Assembly (NCBI RefSeq): GCF_002304225.1
Contig: NZ_NSLB01000003.1
Span: forward strand, 124,001 to 188,000
DNA: 64,000 nucleotides
Reading direction: 5' to 3'
Origin: Pseudomonas sp. HAR-UPW-AIA-41
Lineage (GTDB): Bacteria; Pseudomonadota; Gammaproteobacteria; Pseudomonadales; Pseudomonadaceae
The translations under genes and the position numbers were made by a program. Below, piece after piece: positions 1 through 9,410 of the stretch. The notes beneath the pieces are model-generated. The model saw only the letters and a program-made list of their open reading frames with translations, searched no databases and was not told the origin of the DNA. How positions within the stretch are numbered: position 1 is the stretch's first letter; each line of letters opens with the position of its first letter.

Positions 1-225
1 GAGGGTGGCGACGATCAGTGAGTTCTTCGCCGCACGCAGAATCTCCGCGTCATTGGCCACCACGCTGTACCACTTGAGGCTGAAACCCTGCCACAAGGTG
101 GCCGACTGGCCGCTGTTGAAGCTCAGCGCCACCAGCACCAGGATCGGGATGTAGAGAAAGGCGAAGAACACCCAGGCGGCCGGGCGTACCCCGGTGAAAC
201 GCCACAGTGGACCTTGCAGGTTCAT
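1..225 (-). CDS. potC: ABC transporter permease, PotC-type (partial, N-terminal 75 codons)
   Basis: Inner-membrane permease of a PotABCD-type importer for polyamines or a related solute. Only the first 75 codons are present; the rest runs off the left edge. My translation starts [11 protein letters not shown] membrane helix is visible at about residues 18-36, followed by the periplasmic motif LWQGFSLKWY, usual in PotC/PotI permeases. The ATG overlaps the TGA of the upstream permease gene by 4 bp (ATGA), which suggests translational coupling. The EAA loop that contacts the ATPase lies in the missing part. The substrate cannot be told from this fragment. Confidence 0.85.
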   Translation of the reverse strand, partial: MNLQGPLWRFTGVRPAAWVFFAFLYIPILVLVALSFNSGQSATLWQGFSLKWYSVVANDAEILRAAKNSLIVATL

Positions 226-1133
226 ACGCGCACCTCCGTGCTGCGGCGCTGGCGCAGGCCGTTGAACAGCAACGCCAGCAGCACCAGGCTGAACAGGGCA
301 AAGGCCAGCGCCGAACCCAGCGGCCAGTTGTGCGCCGAGCCGAACTGCAGCTGCACCAGGTTGCCGATCATCAGCGCCTTACCGCCGCCCAGCAGCTCGG
401 GAATGATGTAGTTGCCCAGCGCCGGAATGAACACCAGCGTGGTGCCGGCTAGCATGCCCGGTAGCGCCAGCGGCAGGATGATCCGCCTGAGGGCCTGGAA
501 ACGGTTGGCGCCGAGGTCGAAGGCCGCTTCCACCAGGCGCCAGTCGAGCTTCTCCAGGCTGGTGTAGATCGGCAGCACCATGAACGGCAGGAAGGTATAG
601 AGCAGGCCGATCATCACCGCGGTATTGGTGTAGAGGATGCCCAGCGCACCATCGCCCAGGCCGATCAGGCCGAGGCCGCTGTCGACCAGGCCGCCGTTGC
701 GCAGCAGTAGAATCCAGGCATACACGCGCACCAGCAGGTTGGTCCAGAACGGCACCGTGACCAGAAACAGCAGCAGGTTGCGCTTCTTCTCGCTCTGCAG
801 CGCCAGGTACAGGGCGGTGGGGAAGCCGATCAGCAGGCAGCCCAGGGTGGTCATCACGGCCAGGCCAAGGGAGCGCTGGAAGATGCCCAGGTAGTCGGTG
901 TTGAACACCAGACTGTCGTCCAGGTCGCGCTCATAGAAAAAGTTGATGTAAGCCTCGGGCGAGTACTCGCCCCATTTCACGCCGCCGTAGTCGCCGGGCT
1001 GGAGGAAGGACACCAGCAGCATGATGGCCAGCGGGGCGACCAGAAAAACCGCGAGAACCAGCATGCTCGGCGTGATCAGGCCGAGCCGGCGCAGCAGCTG
1101 GCGGCGCGCCGCGAGTTGGCGTGGCGTGCTCAT
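222..1133 (-). CDS. potB: ABC transporter permease, PotB-type
   Basis: First permease of the polyamine-type importer, 303 residues, a normal length for PotB/PotH. It has an N-terminal membrane helix (about 20-42), a long periplasmic loop, five more hydrophobic segments, and the cytoplasmic EAA loop at about 203-227 ([17 protein letters not shown]), which docks on the ATPase. It overlaps the ATPase gene by 4 bp at its start and the PotC-type gene by 4 bp at its end, so the three genes form one tight operon. A binding-protein gene would be expected beyond the left edge. Spermidine or putrescine is the usual substrate of the family, but specificity is set by the binding protein, which is not visible. 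Confidence 0.88.
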   Translation of the reverse strand: MSTPRQLAARRQLLRRLGLITPSMLVLAVFLVAPLAIMLLVSFLQPGDYGGVKWGEYSPEAYINFFYERDLDDSLVFNTDYLGIFQRSLGLAVMTTLGCLLIGFPTALYLALQSEKKRNLLLFLVTVPFWTNLLVRVYAWILLLRNGGLVDSGLGLIGLGDGALGILYTNTAVMIGLLYTFLPFMVLPIYTSLEKLDWRLVEAAFDLGANRFQALRRIILPLALPGMLAGTTLVFIPALGNYIIPELLGGGKALMIGNLVQLQFGSAHNWPLGSALAFALFSLVLLALLFNGLRQRRSTEVRV

Positions 1134-2179
1134 TCGGCCAGCACCCGGATGGCGGCGGAGGGCACGTCGATGCGCACCGCATCACCGCGCTTGAGCGGTT
1201 GGGCGGCACCCAGCCGGTTCTGCTGGCGCACGCGGAAGCCCGACTGCCCGGCGACCTTGAGCAGGTAGAGGGTATCGGTGCCGATGTACACCACTTCCTC
1301 CACTTCTCCCTGCAGATCGCCGTTGTCCTGCAGGCTGATGCGTTCCGGGCGAATGGCCAGTGTCACCGGGCCCGGTGTCGGGCTGACGGCGCTGAGCAAC
1401 TGGCCGTCGGCCAGGCGCACGCCGCTGGCGAAGGCATCGGCCGTGAGGAAGTTGGTTTCGCCGATGAAGTCGGCCACGGTGCGGTTGACCGGCGCCTCGT
1501 ATATCTCAGTGGGCGAGCCGACCTGCAGGATGCGCCCCTGGCTCATCACCGCGATGCGGTCGCTCATGGTCAGGGCTTCTTCCTGATCGTGGGTGACGAA
1601 GATGAAGGTGATGCCGGTCTCGGCCTGCAGGCGCTTGAGCTCGATCTGCATGTCCTTGCGCAGTTTCATGTCCAGCGCCGACAGGGACTCATCCAGCAGC
1701 AGCACCTTGGGCCGGCTGGCCAGCGCGCGGGCCAGGGCTATTCGCTGCTGCTGGCCGCCGGACAGCTGATCGGCGCGGCGGTCGGCCACATGGGGAAGTT
1801 TGACCAGCGCCAGCATGCGCTCGACGGTGGCGGCGATCTCGGCCTTGGGCTTGCCCTGCATCTCTAGGCCGAAGCCGATGTTCTGCGCCACCGTCATGTG
1901 CGGGAACAGGGCGTAGCTTTGGAATACGGTGTTGACGGGGCGGCGGAACGGCGGCAGGTCCTGCATAGGCTCGCCATACAGGCGGATGATGCCGGCGCTG
2001 GGCTGTTCGAAGCCGGCAATCAGGCGCAGCAGGGTGGTCTTGCCACAGCCCGAGGGGCCCAGCAGGGTGAAGAATTCGTTGTCGCGGATTTCCAGCGAGA
2101 CGTCATCCAGCGCCTTGTGGCCGCTGCCGGGAATGCCGTACTCCATGCTCAGGGATTCGATCGAAATCGCGCTGCTCAT
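1130..2179 (-). CDS. potA: ABC transporter ATP-binding protein, PotA-type
   Basis: Cytoplasmic ATPase that powers the polyamine-type importer; 349 residues. Walker A is GPSGCGKTT at 41-49, the Q-loop is in VFQSYALFP, the signature is LSGGQQQR, Walker B is VLLLDE, and the H-loop is VTHDQEEA. The C-terminal 70 residues form the TOBE regulatory domain of PotA/MalK-type ATPases. It is the first gene of the operon and overlaps the first permease gene by 4 bp. GGGAG lies 9 bases upstream of the ATG. The 154-bp gap upstream should hold the operon promoter. Closest in type to PotA/PotG; other cationic substrates remain possible. Confidence 0.9.
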   Translation of the reverse strand: MSSAISIESLSMEYGIPGSGHKALDDVSLEIRDNEFFTLLGPSGCGKTTLLRLIAGFEQPSAGIIRLYGEPMQDLPPFRRPVNTVFQSYALFPHMTVAQNIGFGLEMQGKPKAEIAATVERMLALVKLPHVADRRADQLSGGQQQRIALARALASRPKVLLLDESLSALDMKLRKDMQIELKRLQAETGITFIFVTHDQEEALTMSDRIAVMSQGRILQVGSPTEIYEAPVNRTVADFIGETNFLTADAFASGVRLADGQLLSAVSPTPGPVTLAIRPERISLQDNGDLQGEVEEVVYIGTDTLYLLKVAGQSGFRVRQQNRLGAAQPLKRGDAVRIDVPSAAIRVLAE

Positions 2180-2194
2180 CCGCTATTGCTCCCT

Positions 2195-2215
2195 AACCAA
2201 TTGTATTTATTGGTT
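2195..2215. repeat. Inverted repeat in the potA leader
   Basis: AACCAAT and ATTGGTT, 7-bp arms with a 7-base spacer, lie just upstream of the potA ribosome binding site in an AT-rich stretch. The spacer and arms include TACAAT on the minus strand, but it is probably too close to the start codon to be a working -10. It could be an operator or a leader hairpin. Seen directly; the role is a guess. Confidence 0.3.
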
Positions 2216-2283
2216 TTTATTCTTGCGCCAAGAGAATTGGCGAGGCTGTCCCGATTCTGTCAGCGTGCCGGGGCGGGAAAAAC

Positions 2284-2311
2284 GATAGATGCGGTCAAAA
2301 GGGGATAGATG
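2284..2311. promoter_or_regulatory. Direct repeats upstream of the pot-type operon, candidate regulator site
   Basis: GATAGATG occurs twice (2284-2291 and 2304-2311), 20 bp apart, about two helical turns, in the gap upstream of the transporter operon. On the coding (minus) strand this reads CATCTATC twice with TTTTGACC between. The spacing would place two protomers on the same DNA face, as for activators that bind direct repeats. No regulator is identified. Confidence 0.3.
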
Positions 2312-2333
2312 TGGCCATTATGTGTGGCCCTGT

Positions 2334-3140
2334 TCAGGGATTTGTCTCAGGTGGCTGGGTTGATACGGGTTGGTAGCGGCCGGCGCGCAGGTCGGCAAAG
2401 TAGGGGCCGATCAGGTCGCGCTGCCGGAAGTCCGCCAGCCTGCGGTTGAACTGGCTGCGCAGCGCCTGGCTTTCCGGTTTGGCTTTCGGAAACAGCAGAA
2501 AGCTCTGGTTCTTCAGCAGGACCTTGGGGTGATGGGTAATGGCCGCGACCTTGCGGGGCGGGAAGGACTGGCGCAGGGAGAAGTAGCCGACGTTGATCTC
2601 CTGCGGGTAGAGGTCGATGCGCCCGCGCAGCAGCTTGTCGAAGTTCTGCTGGTCACTCGACACGCGCTCCATCTGCAGTCGGCCGTCGGCGATGGCGGCG
2701 TCAAACTCCGGCCCGTAGCTGTATTCCAGTCCGCCGCCCAGCCGCAGGCCGCGGAGATCATCCAGGGTCTGCCAGTCGAAGGCGCGTGAGCGCAGGTGGA
2801 AAATGACAAACTGTTCGTCCAGCAGCGCATCGCTGTAGAGGAAGTCGGCTTCCCGTTCCGGTTTGTGCATCCAGATGGCCGTTGCAGCCTGCTTGCCGGC
2901 GGCGGCCTCGGCATAGGCCCGGGGCCAGGGCAGGAACTTGAACTGCACGCAGTAGCCTTCGGCGCGCAACAGGTCGCGGATCAGGTGGGCAATCACTCCC
3001 TGCTCGGGGAGGTCGCGGGACAGGTAGGGAGGCCACTCGCCCGCAGTGATTTCCAGCGGCGTACAGCGCTCGCTTGCCGTGCTCTGGAAGCTCAGCAATA
3101 GCATCAGCAGGGGCAGCAGGCGTGGCATCGGCAACCTCAT
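2334..3140 (-). CDS. Periplasmic solute-binding protein, SBP_bac_3 type
   Basis: 268 residues. A signal peptide ends near STASERC (about residues 1-23). The mature part has the family-3 binding-protein pattern: EITAGEWPPYL near the start, a central AAAGKQAATAIW ligand-site region and a second lobe with the DLYPQEINVGYFSL segment. It has no adjacent permease of the amino-acid type, so it is probably an orphan sensor or a periplasmic factor. The gene is followed by the pot-type operon on the same strand, but a 154-bp gap separates them. Ligand unknown. Confidence 0.75.
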   Translation of the reverse strand: MRLPMPRLLPLLMLLLSFQSTASERCTPLEITAGEWPPYLSRDLPEQGVIAHLIRDLLRAEGYCVQFKFLPWPRAYAEAAAGKQAATAIWMHKPEREADFLYSDALLDEQFVIFHLRSRAFDWQTLDDLRGLRLGGGLEYSYGPEFDAAIADGRLQMERVSSDQQNFDKLLRGRIDLYPQEINVGYFSLRQSFPPRKVAAITHHPKVLLKNQSFLLFPKAKPESQALRSQFNRRLADFRQRDLIGPYFADLRAGRYQPVSTQPPETNP

Positions 3141-3198
3141 GTTGTTCTGTCATTGCAGTGTAGACAGAGGTACGGGGTGCCGTTGCCTCGTCGGCGCG

Positions 3199-4371
3199 TC
3201 AGCCTCCGGCCGTCAGGTGGCGGGCAATGCCCTTCTTCAGCGGCAGCAGGCCCTGGGCCACGCGCAGGCCGGCGCCGCGCAGCAGGCGCACGGGTAGGCG
3301 GTCGTCGGTGTACAGGCCGACCAGCAGGTTGGTGGCCTGGTACAGCGGCCAGGTCGCCAGGCGATGCTGGCGCTGGTAGCGCTCCAGCACGCTGGTTGCG
3401 CCAATGTCACGGCCCTTGCCGTGGGCGGTTAGTACGGCATCGGCCAGCCGCTGCACGCTGCCCAGACCGAAGTTAAAGCCGTGTGCGGTGACCGGGTGCA
3501 TACCGACGGCGGCATCGCCGATCAGCGCACAGCGCGGGCCGATCAGGCGCTGGGCATAGGCTCCGACCAGCGGATAGGCATGCCGGCTGCTGATCAGCTG
3601 CATGGCGCCGAGGCGGCGGTCGAAACGCTGCTCCATCTCGCGGGCAAAGGTGTCTTCGTCCAGCGCCTTGAGGCGTTCGATGTCCCGCGGCGGCAGGGTC
3701 AGTACCACCGACGAGCAGCGGCCATTGAGCGGCAGCAGGGCCAGGGTCTGGCCGTAGCCGAACCACTCCCAGGCCACCTGCTGGTGGTCCTGTTCATGCT
3801 GCATGCGGCAGACTAGCATGGTCTTGCCGAAATCCTTGAGCTGCGCGCCGATGCCCAGCAGGCGGCGGGTTTCCGAAAAGCGGCTGTCGGCGGCCACCAG
3901 CAGACGGCTTTGGAGCAGGCGGCCTTCACCTAGTTCGATCTCCACCTGAGTCGGGCTGTGGCGAATGGCGCGTACCTGGGTTTCGCTCAGCAGCTGTACA
4001 TCGGCGCACTGACTGACAGCGGCATAGGCGGCGCGTCGGATGGCCTGGTTGGCCACCAGATGACCGAGGCGCTCGGCACCGGCCTGTTCGGCGTTGATCT
4101 TCAGGGCAAACAGCGAGGGGCCGTTGAGTACCTGCGCGTCACGCAGGACGGCGACCTCTTCTGCCGGCAGGCGCTGCCACAGGCCGAGTTTTTCCAGCAG
4201 GTGCTGGGAGGCGTGTGTGAGGGCGATCTCGCGGCCGTCGAATTCCGCTTCGCGCAGGTGCTCTTCGGCCTGCCGTTCGATCAGGGCGATGGACAGACCA
4301 TGGCCTGACAGGGCGCGTGCCAGACACAGACCGGCCGGGCCGGCGCCGATGATGGCGACATCGAAATTCAT
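3199..4371 (-). CDS. ubiM: FAD-dependent UbiH/UbiM-family hydroxylase
   Basis: 390-residue flavoprotein monooxygenase of the UbiH/UbiF/VisC/COQ6 family, which hydroxylates the ubiquinone ring. The FAD-binding GAGPAG is at residues 9-14, followed by FDGREIALTH, a block I associate with the UbiM branch. The second FAD motif is LIGDAAVGMHPVTAHGFNFG near residue 285. It stands alone, with no other ubi gene beside it. The UbiM name rests on remembered similarity. UbiF or a related aromatic hydroxylase is the alternative. Confidence 0.7.
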   Translation of the reverse strand: MNFDVAIIGAGPAGLCLARALSGHGLSIALIERQAEEHLREAEFDGREIALTHASQHLLEKLGLWQRLPAEEVAVLRDAQVLNGPSLFALKINAEQAGAERLGHLVANQAIRRAAYAAVSQCADVQLLSETQVRAIRHSPTQVEIELGEGRLLQSRLLVAADSRFSETRRLLGIGAQLKDFGKTMLVCRMQHEQDHQQVAWEWFGYGQTLALLPLNGRCSSVVLTLPPRDIERLKALDEDTFAREMEQRFDRRLGAMQLISSRHAYPLVGAYAQRLIGPRCALIGDAAVGMHPVTAHGFNFGLGSVQRLADAVLTAHGKGRDIGATSVLERYQRQHRLATWPLYQATNLLVGLYTDDRLPVRLLRGAGLRVAQGLLPLKKGIARHLTAGG

Positions 4372-4499
4372 GGGGCAGCACTCCGCACAGACAGATGCCG
4401 GGAGTCTAGGCAGGGCACTGGCGACAAACCTTGCGCCGGATCATGGAAGTGCATGCCGCGCTGCGGCGGGTCGTCGCAGGGGTTCAGTCGTGCAGCGCC

Positions 4500-5516
4500 T
4501 TAGCGCCTGAAGTTGCTCGGGGTCAGCCCGCTCCAGCGCTGAAAGGCGTGTCGGAAGCTGGCTGTCTCGCTGTAGCCCAGCTGTTCGGCGATCAGGTAGA
4601 TCGGCAGGTCGGTGTGCAGCAGCAGCTGACGGGCCTTGTCGTAACGCACCTCGTCGAGCAGGTGCTGGAAACTGGTGTTGAGCTGCTGCAGGTGGCGGCG
4701 CAGGGTGCGTGCCGAACGGTGCAGGCGCGCGGCCACACGCTCCAGGCTGGTGCACTGGCTGATGTCGCTGGCCAGTTGCTGGCGGATCAGCTCGCGCAGG
4801 TCCTGGCGGCTGTGAAACTGGGCCTCCAGCTGCAGGCATTGCTGCAGGCCGTGCTGGAAACTCACCGGGTCGGCCAGGGGCAGGGCGCGCTTGAGCAGTG
4901 AAGGGGTAAAGCACAGAGCATTGCTGCCAGCGCCAAATTCCACCGGGCAGCCGAGCTTTTCGCTGTAGCTGGCCGCATGCAGTGGTGGCCGGTAGCTCAG
5001 CAGCAGGCGGCGTGGCCGCACGGCCTCGCCGAGCAGGTCCTGAATGACGGTGAGCATGGAGGCCAGGCACAATTCGGTGTTGAATACCGTCAGCTCCGGT
5101 GCATAGCGGTAGCCGCTGGCGACCAGGCGTACTTCGTCGTCTTCATGCTGCAGGGTGAGCTGGAAGTAGCTGCCGAGCAGTGCCGGATGGTCGATGGCCA
5201 GCTGCAGGGCATCGCCCAGGGTCGGGCTGGCCAGCAGGGTGTAGCCGAGCATGCCGTAGGCCGAGACATGCATGCGCTGGCCGAGCAGCAGGCCGAGGGC
5301 CGGGTCGCGTGTACAGTTCAGGGCATTGGCCAGTACCTGCAGCTCCTGAGCGTGGCAGATCAGCCGCGCCGGGTTGTCCAGCTCATCCGGGCGAATGCCG
5401 CTGCCATCGAGCAGACGTTCGCTGGCAATGCCGGTACGTCCGAGCATCTGGGTCGCCAGGGTGACGGTATGCAGGGTGGTGAGGGTGCGCTGTTCCGGTA
5501 ACAGTGACATGCTCAT
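4500..5516 (-). CDS. AraC-family transcriptional regulator
   Basis: 338 residues. The N-terminal two thirds (about 20-205) looks like the arabinose-binding-type domain of the OruR/ArgR-like AraC branch (starting TLATQMLGRTGI). The C-terminal 100 residues are the double helix-turn-helix: SLERVAARLHRSARTLRRHL and then IYLIAEQLGYSETASFRHAF, ending in the usual GLTPSNFRR. ATG at 5516 has GGAG four bases upstream; a second ATG at 5510 gives better spacing and may be the true start. It diverges from the beta-propeller gene at 5615, a possible target. Effector unknown. Confidence 0.85.
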   Translation of the reverse strand: MSMSLLPEQRTLTTLHTVTLATQMLGRTGIASERLLDGSGIRPDELDNPARLICHAQELQVLANALNCTRDPALGLLLGQRMHVSAYGMLGYTLLASPTLGDALQLAIDHPALLGSYFQLTLQHEDDEVRLVASGYRYAPELTVFNTELCLASMLTVIQDLLGEAVRPRRLLLSYRPPLHAASYSEKLGCPVEFGAGSNALCFTPSLLKRALPLADPVSFQHGLQQCLQLEAQFHSRQDLRELIRQQLASDISQCTSLERVAARLHRSARTLRRHLQQLNTSFQHLLDEVRYDKARQLLLHTDLPIYLIAEQLGYSETASFRHAFQRWSGLTPSNFRR

Positions 5517-5614
5517 CAGGCTCCGTGCCTTTGGTACCTTTGGTCACACACCATTCAGCTGCCGTTCAGCAGACTGTGGTAATCATGCCGCGCTGACTCT
5601 GGGAGTGTGGAACC

Positions 5615-6532
5615 ATGCCGTTGCTGTTCAAGTCTCGTGCCGTGCGGATTGCCGGCCTGTTGCTGGTGGTCTTGCCGTTGTTGTGGGCGGGCCAGCAGTG
5701 GCGAGTGTTCGAGCGCGGCTGGTTTGCAGTGCAAGAATGGCGCCACGCCGCCGAGTGGCGTGAGCGCTCGCTGTGGCTGCCGGACTATCAGGTGGTGATT
5801 GAGGCGCAGCCGATTGCCGGCCTGGAAGACGATGTTTCGGCGCTGACCTACGACCCGGATCGGCGCAGCCTGTTTACCGTGACCAACCAGAAGGCCGAGC
5901 TGATCGAGCTGTCGCTGGACGGGCAGGTGCTGCGGCGTATTGCGCTGGCCGGTTTTGGGGATGCCGAAGCGGTGGAGTACATCGCGCCGGGCACCTATGT
6001 GATCAGCGATGAGCGTGCCCAGCGTCTGTTCAAGGTACATGTCGATGAGCGTACGCGCCGGCTGGATGCGGCCGACAGCGAGCAGCTGTCGCTGGGGCTG
6101 GGGCTCAACGGCAACAAGGGCTTCGAGGGGCTGGCCTACGACAGCCAGGGGCAGCGCCTGTTTGTGGCCAAGGAGCGCGACCCGCTGCGCATTCTGGAAA
6201 TCACCGGTTTTCCCAGCGGCGAGCAGCGCCTGAACCTGCACGTGGCCGATGACCTCAAGCGCGACCGCCGGTTGTTTGTGCGCGATCTGTCCAGCCTGCA
6301 GTTCGATGAGCGCAGTGGTCACCTGCTGGCACTGTCCGACGAGTCGCGGCTGGTGGTCGAGCTGGATGTCGATGGCCGGCCGATCAGCACCCTGTCGCTG
6401 CTGCGCGGCATGCACGGGCTGAAACGCAGCGTGCCGCAGGCCGAGGGGCTGGCGATGGACGAAGCCGGCGAGCTGTATCTGGTCAGCGAGCCGAACCTGT
6501 TCTACCGCTTCACGAAAAAGGCCGGCAAATAG
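5615..6532 (+). CDS. SdiA-regulated / YjiK-like beta-propeller protein
   Basis: 305 residues. A single N-terminal hydrophobic segment at about 8-26 serves as a membrane anchor or signal. The rest looks like the SdiA-regulated (YjiK) family: ALTYDPDRRSLFTVTNQKAE, GDAEAVEYIAPGTYV, GFEGLAYDSQGQRLFVAKER and AEGLAMDEAGELYLVSEPNLFY are propeller-blade repeats. Family members are envelope proteins without a settled function. The stop codon lies in the loop of the terminator hairpin that follows. It is transcribed away from the AraC-type gene. Confidence 0.8.
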   Translation: MPLLFKSRAVRIAGLLLVVLPLLWAGQQWRVFERGWFAVQEWRHAAEWRERSLWLPDYQVVIEAQPIAGLEDDVSALTYDPDRRSLFTVTNQKAELIELSLDGQVLRRIALAGFGDAEAVEYIAPGTYVISDERAQRLFKVHVDERTRRLDAADSEQLSLGLGLNGNKGFEGLAYDSQGQRLFVAKERDPLRILEITGFPSGEQRLNLHVADDLKRDRRLFVRDLSSLQFDERSGHLLALSDESRLVVELDVDGRPISTLSLLRGMHGLKRSVPQAEGLAMDEAGELYLVSEPNLFYRFTKKAGK

Positions 6533-6542
6533 CCGGCCTTTT
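6516..6542. terminator. Bidirectional terminator between the YjiK-like gene and rpiA
   Basis: Perfect 11-bp stem AAAAGGCCGGC / GCCGGCCTTTT with loop AAATA. The TAG stop of the upstream gene (6530-6532) begins in the loop. T-runs occur on both strands, so it can also end rpiA transcription from the minus strand. Confidence 0.8.
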
Positions 6543-6581
6543 CAGTTCCAACGGGTAGCCCGGTTCGGGCTGTCTCAGCGC

Positions 6582-7256
6582 TCAGTCGCGCTTGAGCGTC
6601 TTCACGCCGTCCTTGGTGCCGAGCAGCAGCAGGTCGGCTGGGCGGGCGGCGAACAGGCCGTTGGTGACCACGCCGACAATGGCGTTGATATCACGCTCCA
6701 GTGCCACCGGGTCGAGAATCTCCATATTGAACACGTCGAGGATGATGTTGCCGTTGTCGGTCACCACGCCTTCGCGGTAAACCGGGTCGCCGCCCAGTTT
6801 CACCAGCTGGCGGGCGACATGGCTGCGGGCCATGGGGATGACCTCCACCGGCAGCGGGAAGGCGCCCAGTACCGGCACCAGTTTGCTCTCGTCGGCGATG
6901 CAGATGAAGGTCTGCGCCACGGCGGCCACGATCTTCTCGCGGGTCAGGGCGGCGCCGCCGCCCTTGATCAGGTGCAGGTGTTCGTCACTCTCGTCGGCGC
7001 CGTCGACGTAGAACTCCAGATCGCCGACGCTGTTGAGGTCATACACCGGAATGCCGTGGGCCTTGAGGCGCGCGGCGGTGGCTTCGGAGCTGGCCACGGC
7101 GCCGTCGAAGTCCATCTTGTGCTGAGCCAGCGCGTCGATGAAGAAATTGGCGGTGGAGCCGGTGCCGACGCCGACCACGCTCTTTTCTGTGAGCTTGGGG
7201 CGGATGAAATCCATGGCTGCCTGGGCCACGGCCTGCTTGAGTTGATCCTGGGTCAT
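6582..7256 (-). CDS. rpiA: Ribose-5-phosphate isomerase A
   Basis: Interconverts ribose-5-phosphate and ribulose-5-phosphate in the non-oxidative pentose phosphate pathway; cytoplasmic. 224 residues, close to the usual length. Substrate-binding motifs are GTGSTA (28-33), the catalytic block DGADE, and [11 protein letters not shown]. The frame stays open upstream to 7397, but the ATG at 7254-7256 matches the N-terminus ([10 protein letters not shown]) expected for the family. It diverges from ilvA, with 140 bp between starts. A TATAAT lies 37 bp upstream. Confidence 0.96.
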   Translation of the reverse strand: MTQDQLKQAVAQAAMDFIRPKLTEKSVVGVGTGSTANFFIDALAQHKMDFDGAVASSEATAARLKAHGIPVYDLNSVGDLEFYVDGADESDEHLHLIKGGGAALTREKIVAAVAQTFICIADESKLVPVLGAFPLPVEVIPMARSHVARQLVKLGGDPVYREGVVTDNGNIILDVFNMEILDPVALERDINAIVGVVTNGLFAARPADLLLLGTKDGVKTLKRD

Positions 7257-7292
7257 GCTGCACCGCGCAAGAAAATGGAAAACCGGGCGGCG

Positions 7293-7298
7293 ATTATA
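7293..7298 (-). promoter_or_regulatory. Candidate rpiA -10 box
   Basis: TATAAT on the minus strand (attata on plus), 37 bp before the rpiA ATG. I saw no convincing -35 at 16-18 bp, so this is a hint only. Confidence 0.3.
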
Positions 7299-7396
7299 GC
7301 CCGATCGACCGCTGAAAACCCCGCATTGTCTGTGGTCGGGCGCGGTTCGGCTGGGTAGACTGGCGCATTCCGCCCGCCAGCCAGTGAACTGCCGCA

Positions 7397-8911
7397 ATGC
7401 TCGAACAGTACGTGAAGAAGATCCTCACCTCGCGCGTCTACGATGTCGCCGTGGAAACGCCCCTGCAGCCTGCCCGTCAGCTCTCCGAGCGCACCGGCAA
7501 CCAGATTCTGCTGAAACGCGAAGATCTGCAGCCGGTGTACTCGTTCAAGATTCGCGGCGCCTACAACAAGCTGGCTCAGCTCAGCCCCGAGGAGCTGGAG
7601 CGCGGTGTGGTCACTGCCTCGGCCGGCAACCATGCCCAGGGGCTGGCGCTGGCCGCCAAGCATCTGGGCGTGAAGGCGACCATCGTCATGCCGCGCACCA
7701 CGCCGGAACTGAAGGTGCAGGGCGTGCGTTCGCGCGGCGGCAAGGTGGTGCTGCATGGCGATGCCTTCCCCGAGGCGCTGGCACACTCGCTCAAGCTGGT
7801 GGAGGAGAAGGGCTACAGCTACATCCACCCCTACGACGATCCGCTGGTGATCGCCGGCCAGGGCACCGTGGCCATGGAAATCCTCAGCCAGCAGCCGGGC
7901 CAGTTGGATGCCATCTTCGTGCCCTGCGGCGGCGGCGGCCTGATCGCCGGCATCGCGGCTTACGTCAAATACCTGCGCCCGGAAATCCGCGTGATCGGTG
8001 TCGAGCCGGATGACTCCAACTGTCTGCAGGCGGCCATGGCCGCCGGTGAGCGCGTGGTGCTGCCGAGCGTCGGGCTGTTCGCCGACGGCGTGGCGGTGGC
8101 GCAGATCGGCGCGCACACCTTCGAGCTGTGCAAGGACTATGTCGACGAGGTGATCACCGTCAGCACCGACGAGATCTGCGCGGCGATCAAGGACATCTAC
8201 GACGACACCCGCTCGATCACCGAGCCGGCCGGTGCGCTGTCGGTGGCCGGGATCAAGAAGTACGTCGAGCGCGAGGGCGTGCAGGGCAAGGTGCTGGTGG
8301 GCATCGACTCGGGCGCCAACATCAACTTCGACCGCCTGCGCCATGTGGCCGAACGCGCCGAACTGGGCGAGAAGCGCGAGGCGATCATCGCCGTGACCAT
8401 TCCCGAGCAGCCGGGCAGCTTCAAGACCTTCTGCGAGGCCATCGGCAAGCGCCAGATCACCGAGTTCAACTACCGCTACCACACCGACGGCGAGGCGCAC
8501 ATTTTCGTCGGCGTACAAACCCACCCGGAAAACGACCCGCGTGCGGCGCTGGTGCAGGGGCTGCGCGACCAGGGCTTTCCGGTGCTCGATCTGACCGACA
8601 ACGAGCTGGCCAAGCTGCATATCCGCCACATGGTCGGCGGCCATGCGGCGGCGGTGCCGGACGAGTGCGTGTTCCGCTTCGAGTTCCCCGAGCGGCCGGG
8701 CGCGCTGTTCAACTTCCTCACCAAACTCGGCGGGCGCTGGAATATCTCGATGTTCCACTACCGCAACCATGGTGCGGCAGATGGTCGCGTGCTGGCAGCG
8801 TTACAAGTGCCGCATGACGAGCGTCACCTGATTCCATCCGCGCTGGATGCCATCGGCTACCCGTACTGGGACGAGACCGATAATCCGGCCTACAAACTGT
8901 TCCTCGGTTAA
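7397..8911 (+). CDS. ilvA: Threonine ammonia-lyase, biosynthetic
   Basis: PLP enzyme converting L-threonine to 2-oxobutanoate and ammonia, the first step of isoleucine synthesis. 504 residues. The PLP lysine is K51 in [11 protein letters not shown]. The asparagine loop is SAGNHAQG, and the phosphate-binding glycine loop is CGGGGL. The C-terminal 180 residues contain two ACT-like regulatory repeats (starting [18 protein letters not shown] and [18 protein letters not shown]). These fit feedback control by isoleucine and valine and separate it from the short catabolic type. ilvD lies 13 kb away. Confidence 0.96.
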   Translation: MLEQYVKKILTSRVYDVAVETPLQPARQLSERTGNQILLKREDLQPVYSFKIRGAYNKLAQLSPEELERGVVTASAGNHAQGLALAAKHLGVKATIVMPRTTPELKVQGVRSRGGKVVLHGDAFPEALAHSLKLVEEKGYSYIHPYDDPLVIAGQGTVAMEILSQQPGQLDAIFVPCGGGGLIAGIAAYVKYLRPEIRVIGVEPDDSNCLQAAMAAGERVVLPSVGLFADGVAVAQIGAHTFELCKDYVDEVITVSTDEICAAIKDIYDDTRSITEPAGALSVAGIKKYVEREGVQGKVLVGIDSGANINFDRLRHVAERAELGEKREAIIAVTIPEQPGSFKTFCEAIGKRQITEFNYRYHTDGEAHIFVGVQTHPENDPRAALVQGLRDQGFPVLDLTDNELAKLHIRHMVGGHAAAVPDECVFRFEFPERPGALFNFLTKLGGRWNISMFHYRNHGAADGRVLAALQVPHDERHLIPSALDAIGYPYWDETDNPAYKLFLG

Positions 8912-8921
8912 GGAGAGAGAT

Positions 8922-9362
8922 GTGGAGTACTACACCCTGATCAAGGCGGCGCACAGCCTGCCGGCCCTGTTGCTGCTGCTGGGCATGCTGGCGCATGTGT
9001 TCATGCTGTTTAAGGCCTACCGCAGTGGCGATGCCGCGGCGCTGACGCGCAAGCTGCGCGTCACCCGCTGCTACAGCCTGCCGGCGCTGGGCCTGCTGGC
9101 GCTGAGCCTGCCGGTCACCGGCTGGTGGCTGGCGCACCTGGCCGGCATCCCGCTGGGCCAGACCTGGCTGCTGGCCAGCGGCGTGCTGTTTGTCATGATG
9201 ATGGTGATGGCGGTGCTGCTGCGCGGTCGCCTGGCAGCCTGGGAAGCGCTCGGTGAAACCCCGGCCTCGCCGCGCCTAGTGATGATGACGGCGGCCTATG
9301 CCCTGCAGTACATCGTGCTGCTGCTGGCCATCATGGGCCTGATGGGCGCCAAGCCGGTCTGA
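8922..9362 (+). CDS. Small integral membrane protein, unassigned
   Basis: 146 residues starting at GTG, with AGGAG at 8911-8915 only ten bases after the ilvA stop, so it is probably co-transcribed with ilvA. There are four hydrophobic segments (about 8-28, 50-70, 80-102, 122-141) with few loops. It resembles small membrane families such as DUF2269 or SirB, but I do not recognise it with certainty. No catalytic motif is seen. An upstream in-frame ATG at 8847 lies inside ilvA and is unlikely. Confidence 0.75.
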   Translation: MEYYTLIKAAHSLPALLLLLGMLAHVFMLFKAYRSGDAAALTRKLRVTRCYSLPALGLLALSLPVTGWWLAHLAGIPLGQTWLLASGVLFVMMMVMAVLLRGRLAAWEALGETPASPRLVMMTAAYALQYIVLLLAIMGLMGAKPV

Positions 9363-9378
9363 GGACTGGCGGCACAAG

Positions 9379-9405
9379 AAACGGGGCGCTCAAGGCGCCC
9401 CGTTT
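9379..9405. terminator. Bidirectional terminator
   Basis: Perfect 11-bp stem AAACGGGGCGC / GCGCCCCGTTT with loop TCAAG, between the convergent membrane-protein and HAD-phosphatase genes. The T-run after the stem is interrupted (GTTTGCGTTT). Confidence 0.75.
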
Positions 9406-9410
9406 GCGTT

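Noticed and set aside
3147..3167. CTGT ... ACAG upstream of the solute-binding protein gene, possible LexA site
   Set aside because: The spacing is 13 bases rather than 8, and the centre is not AT-rich.
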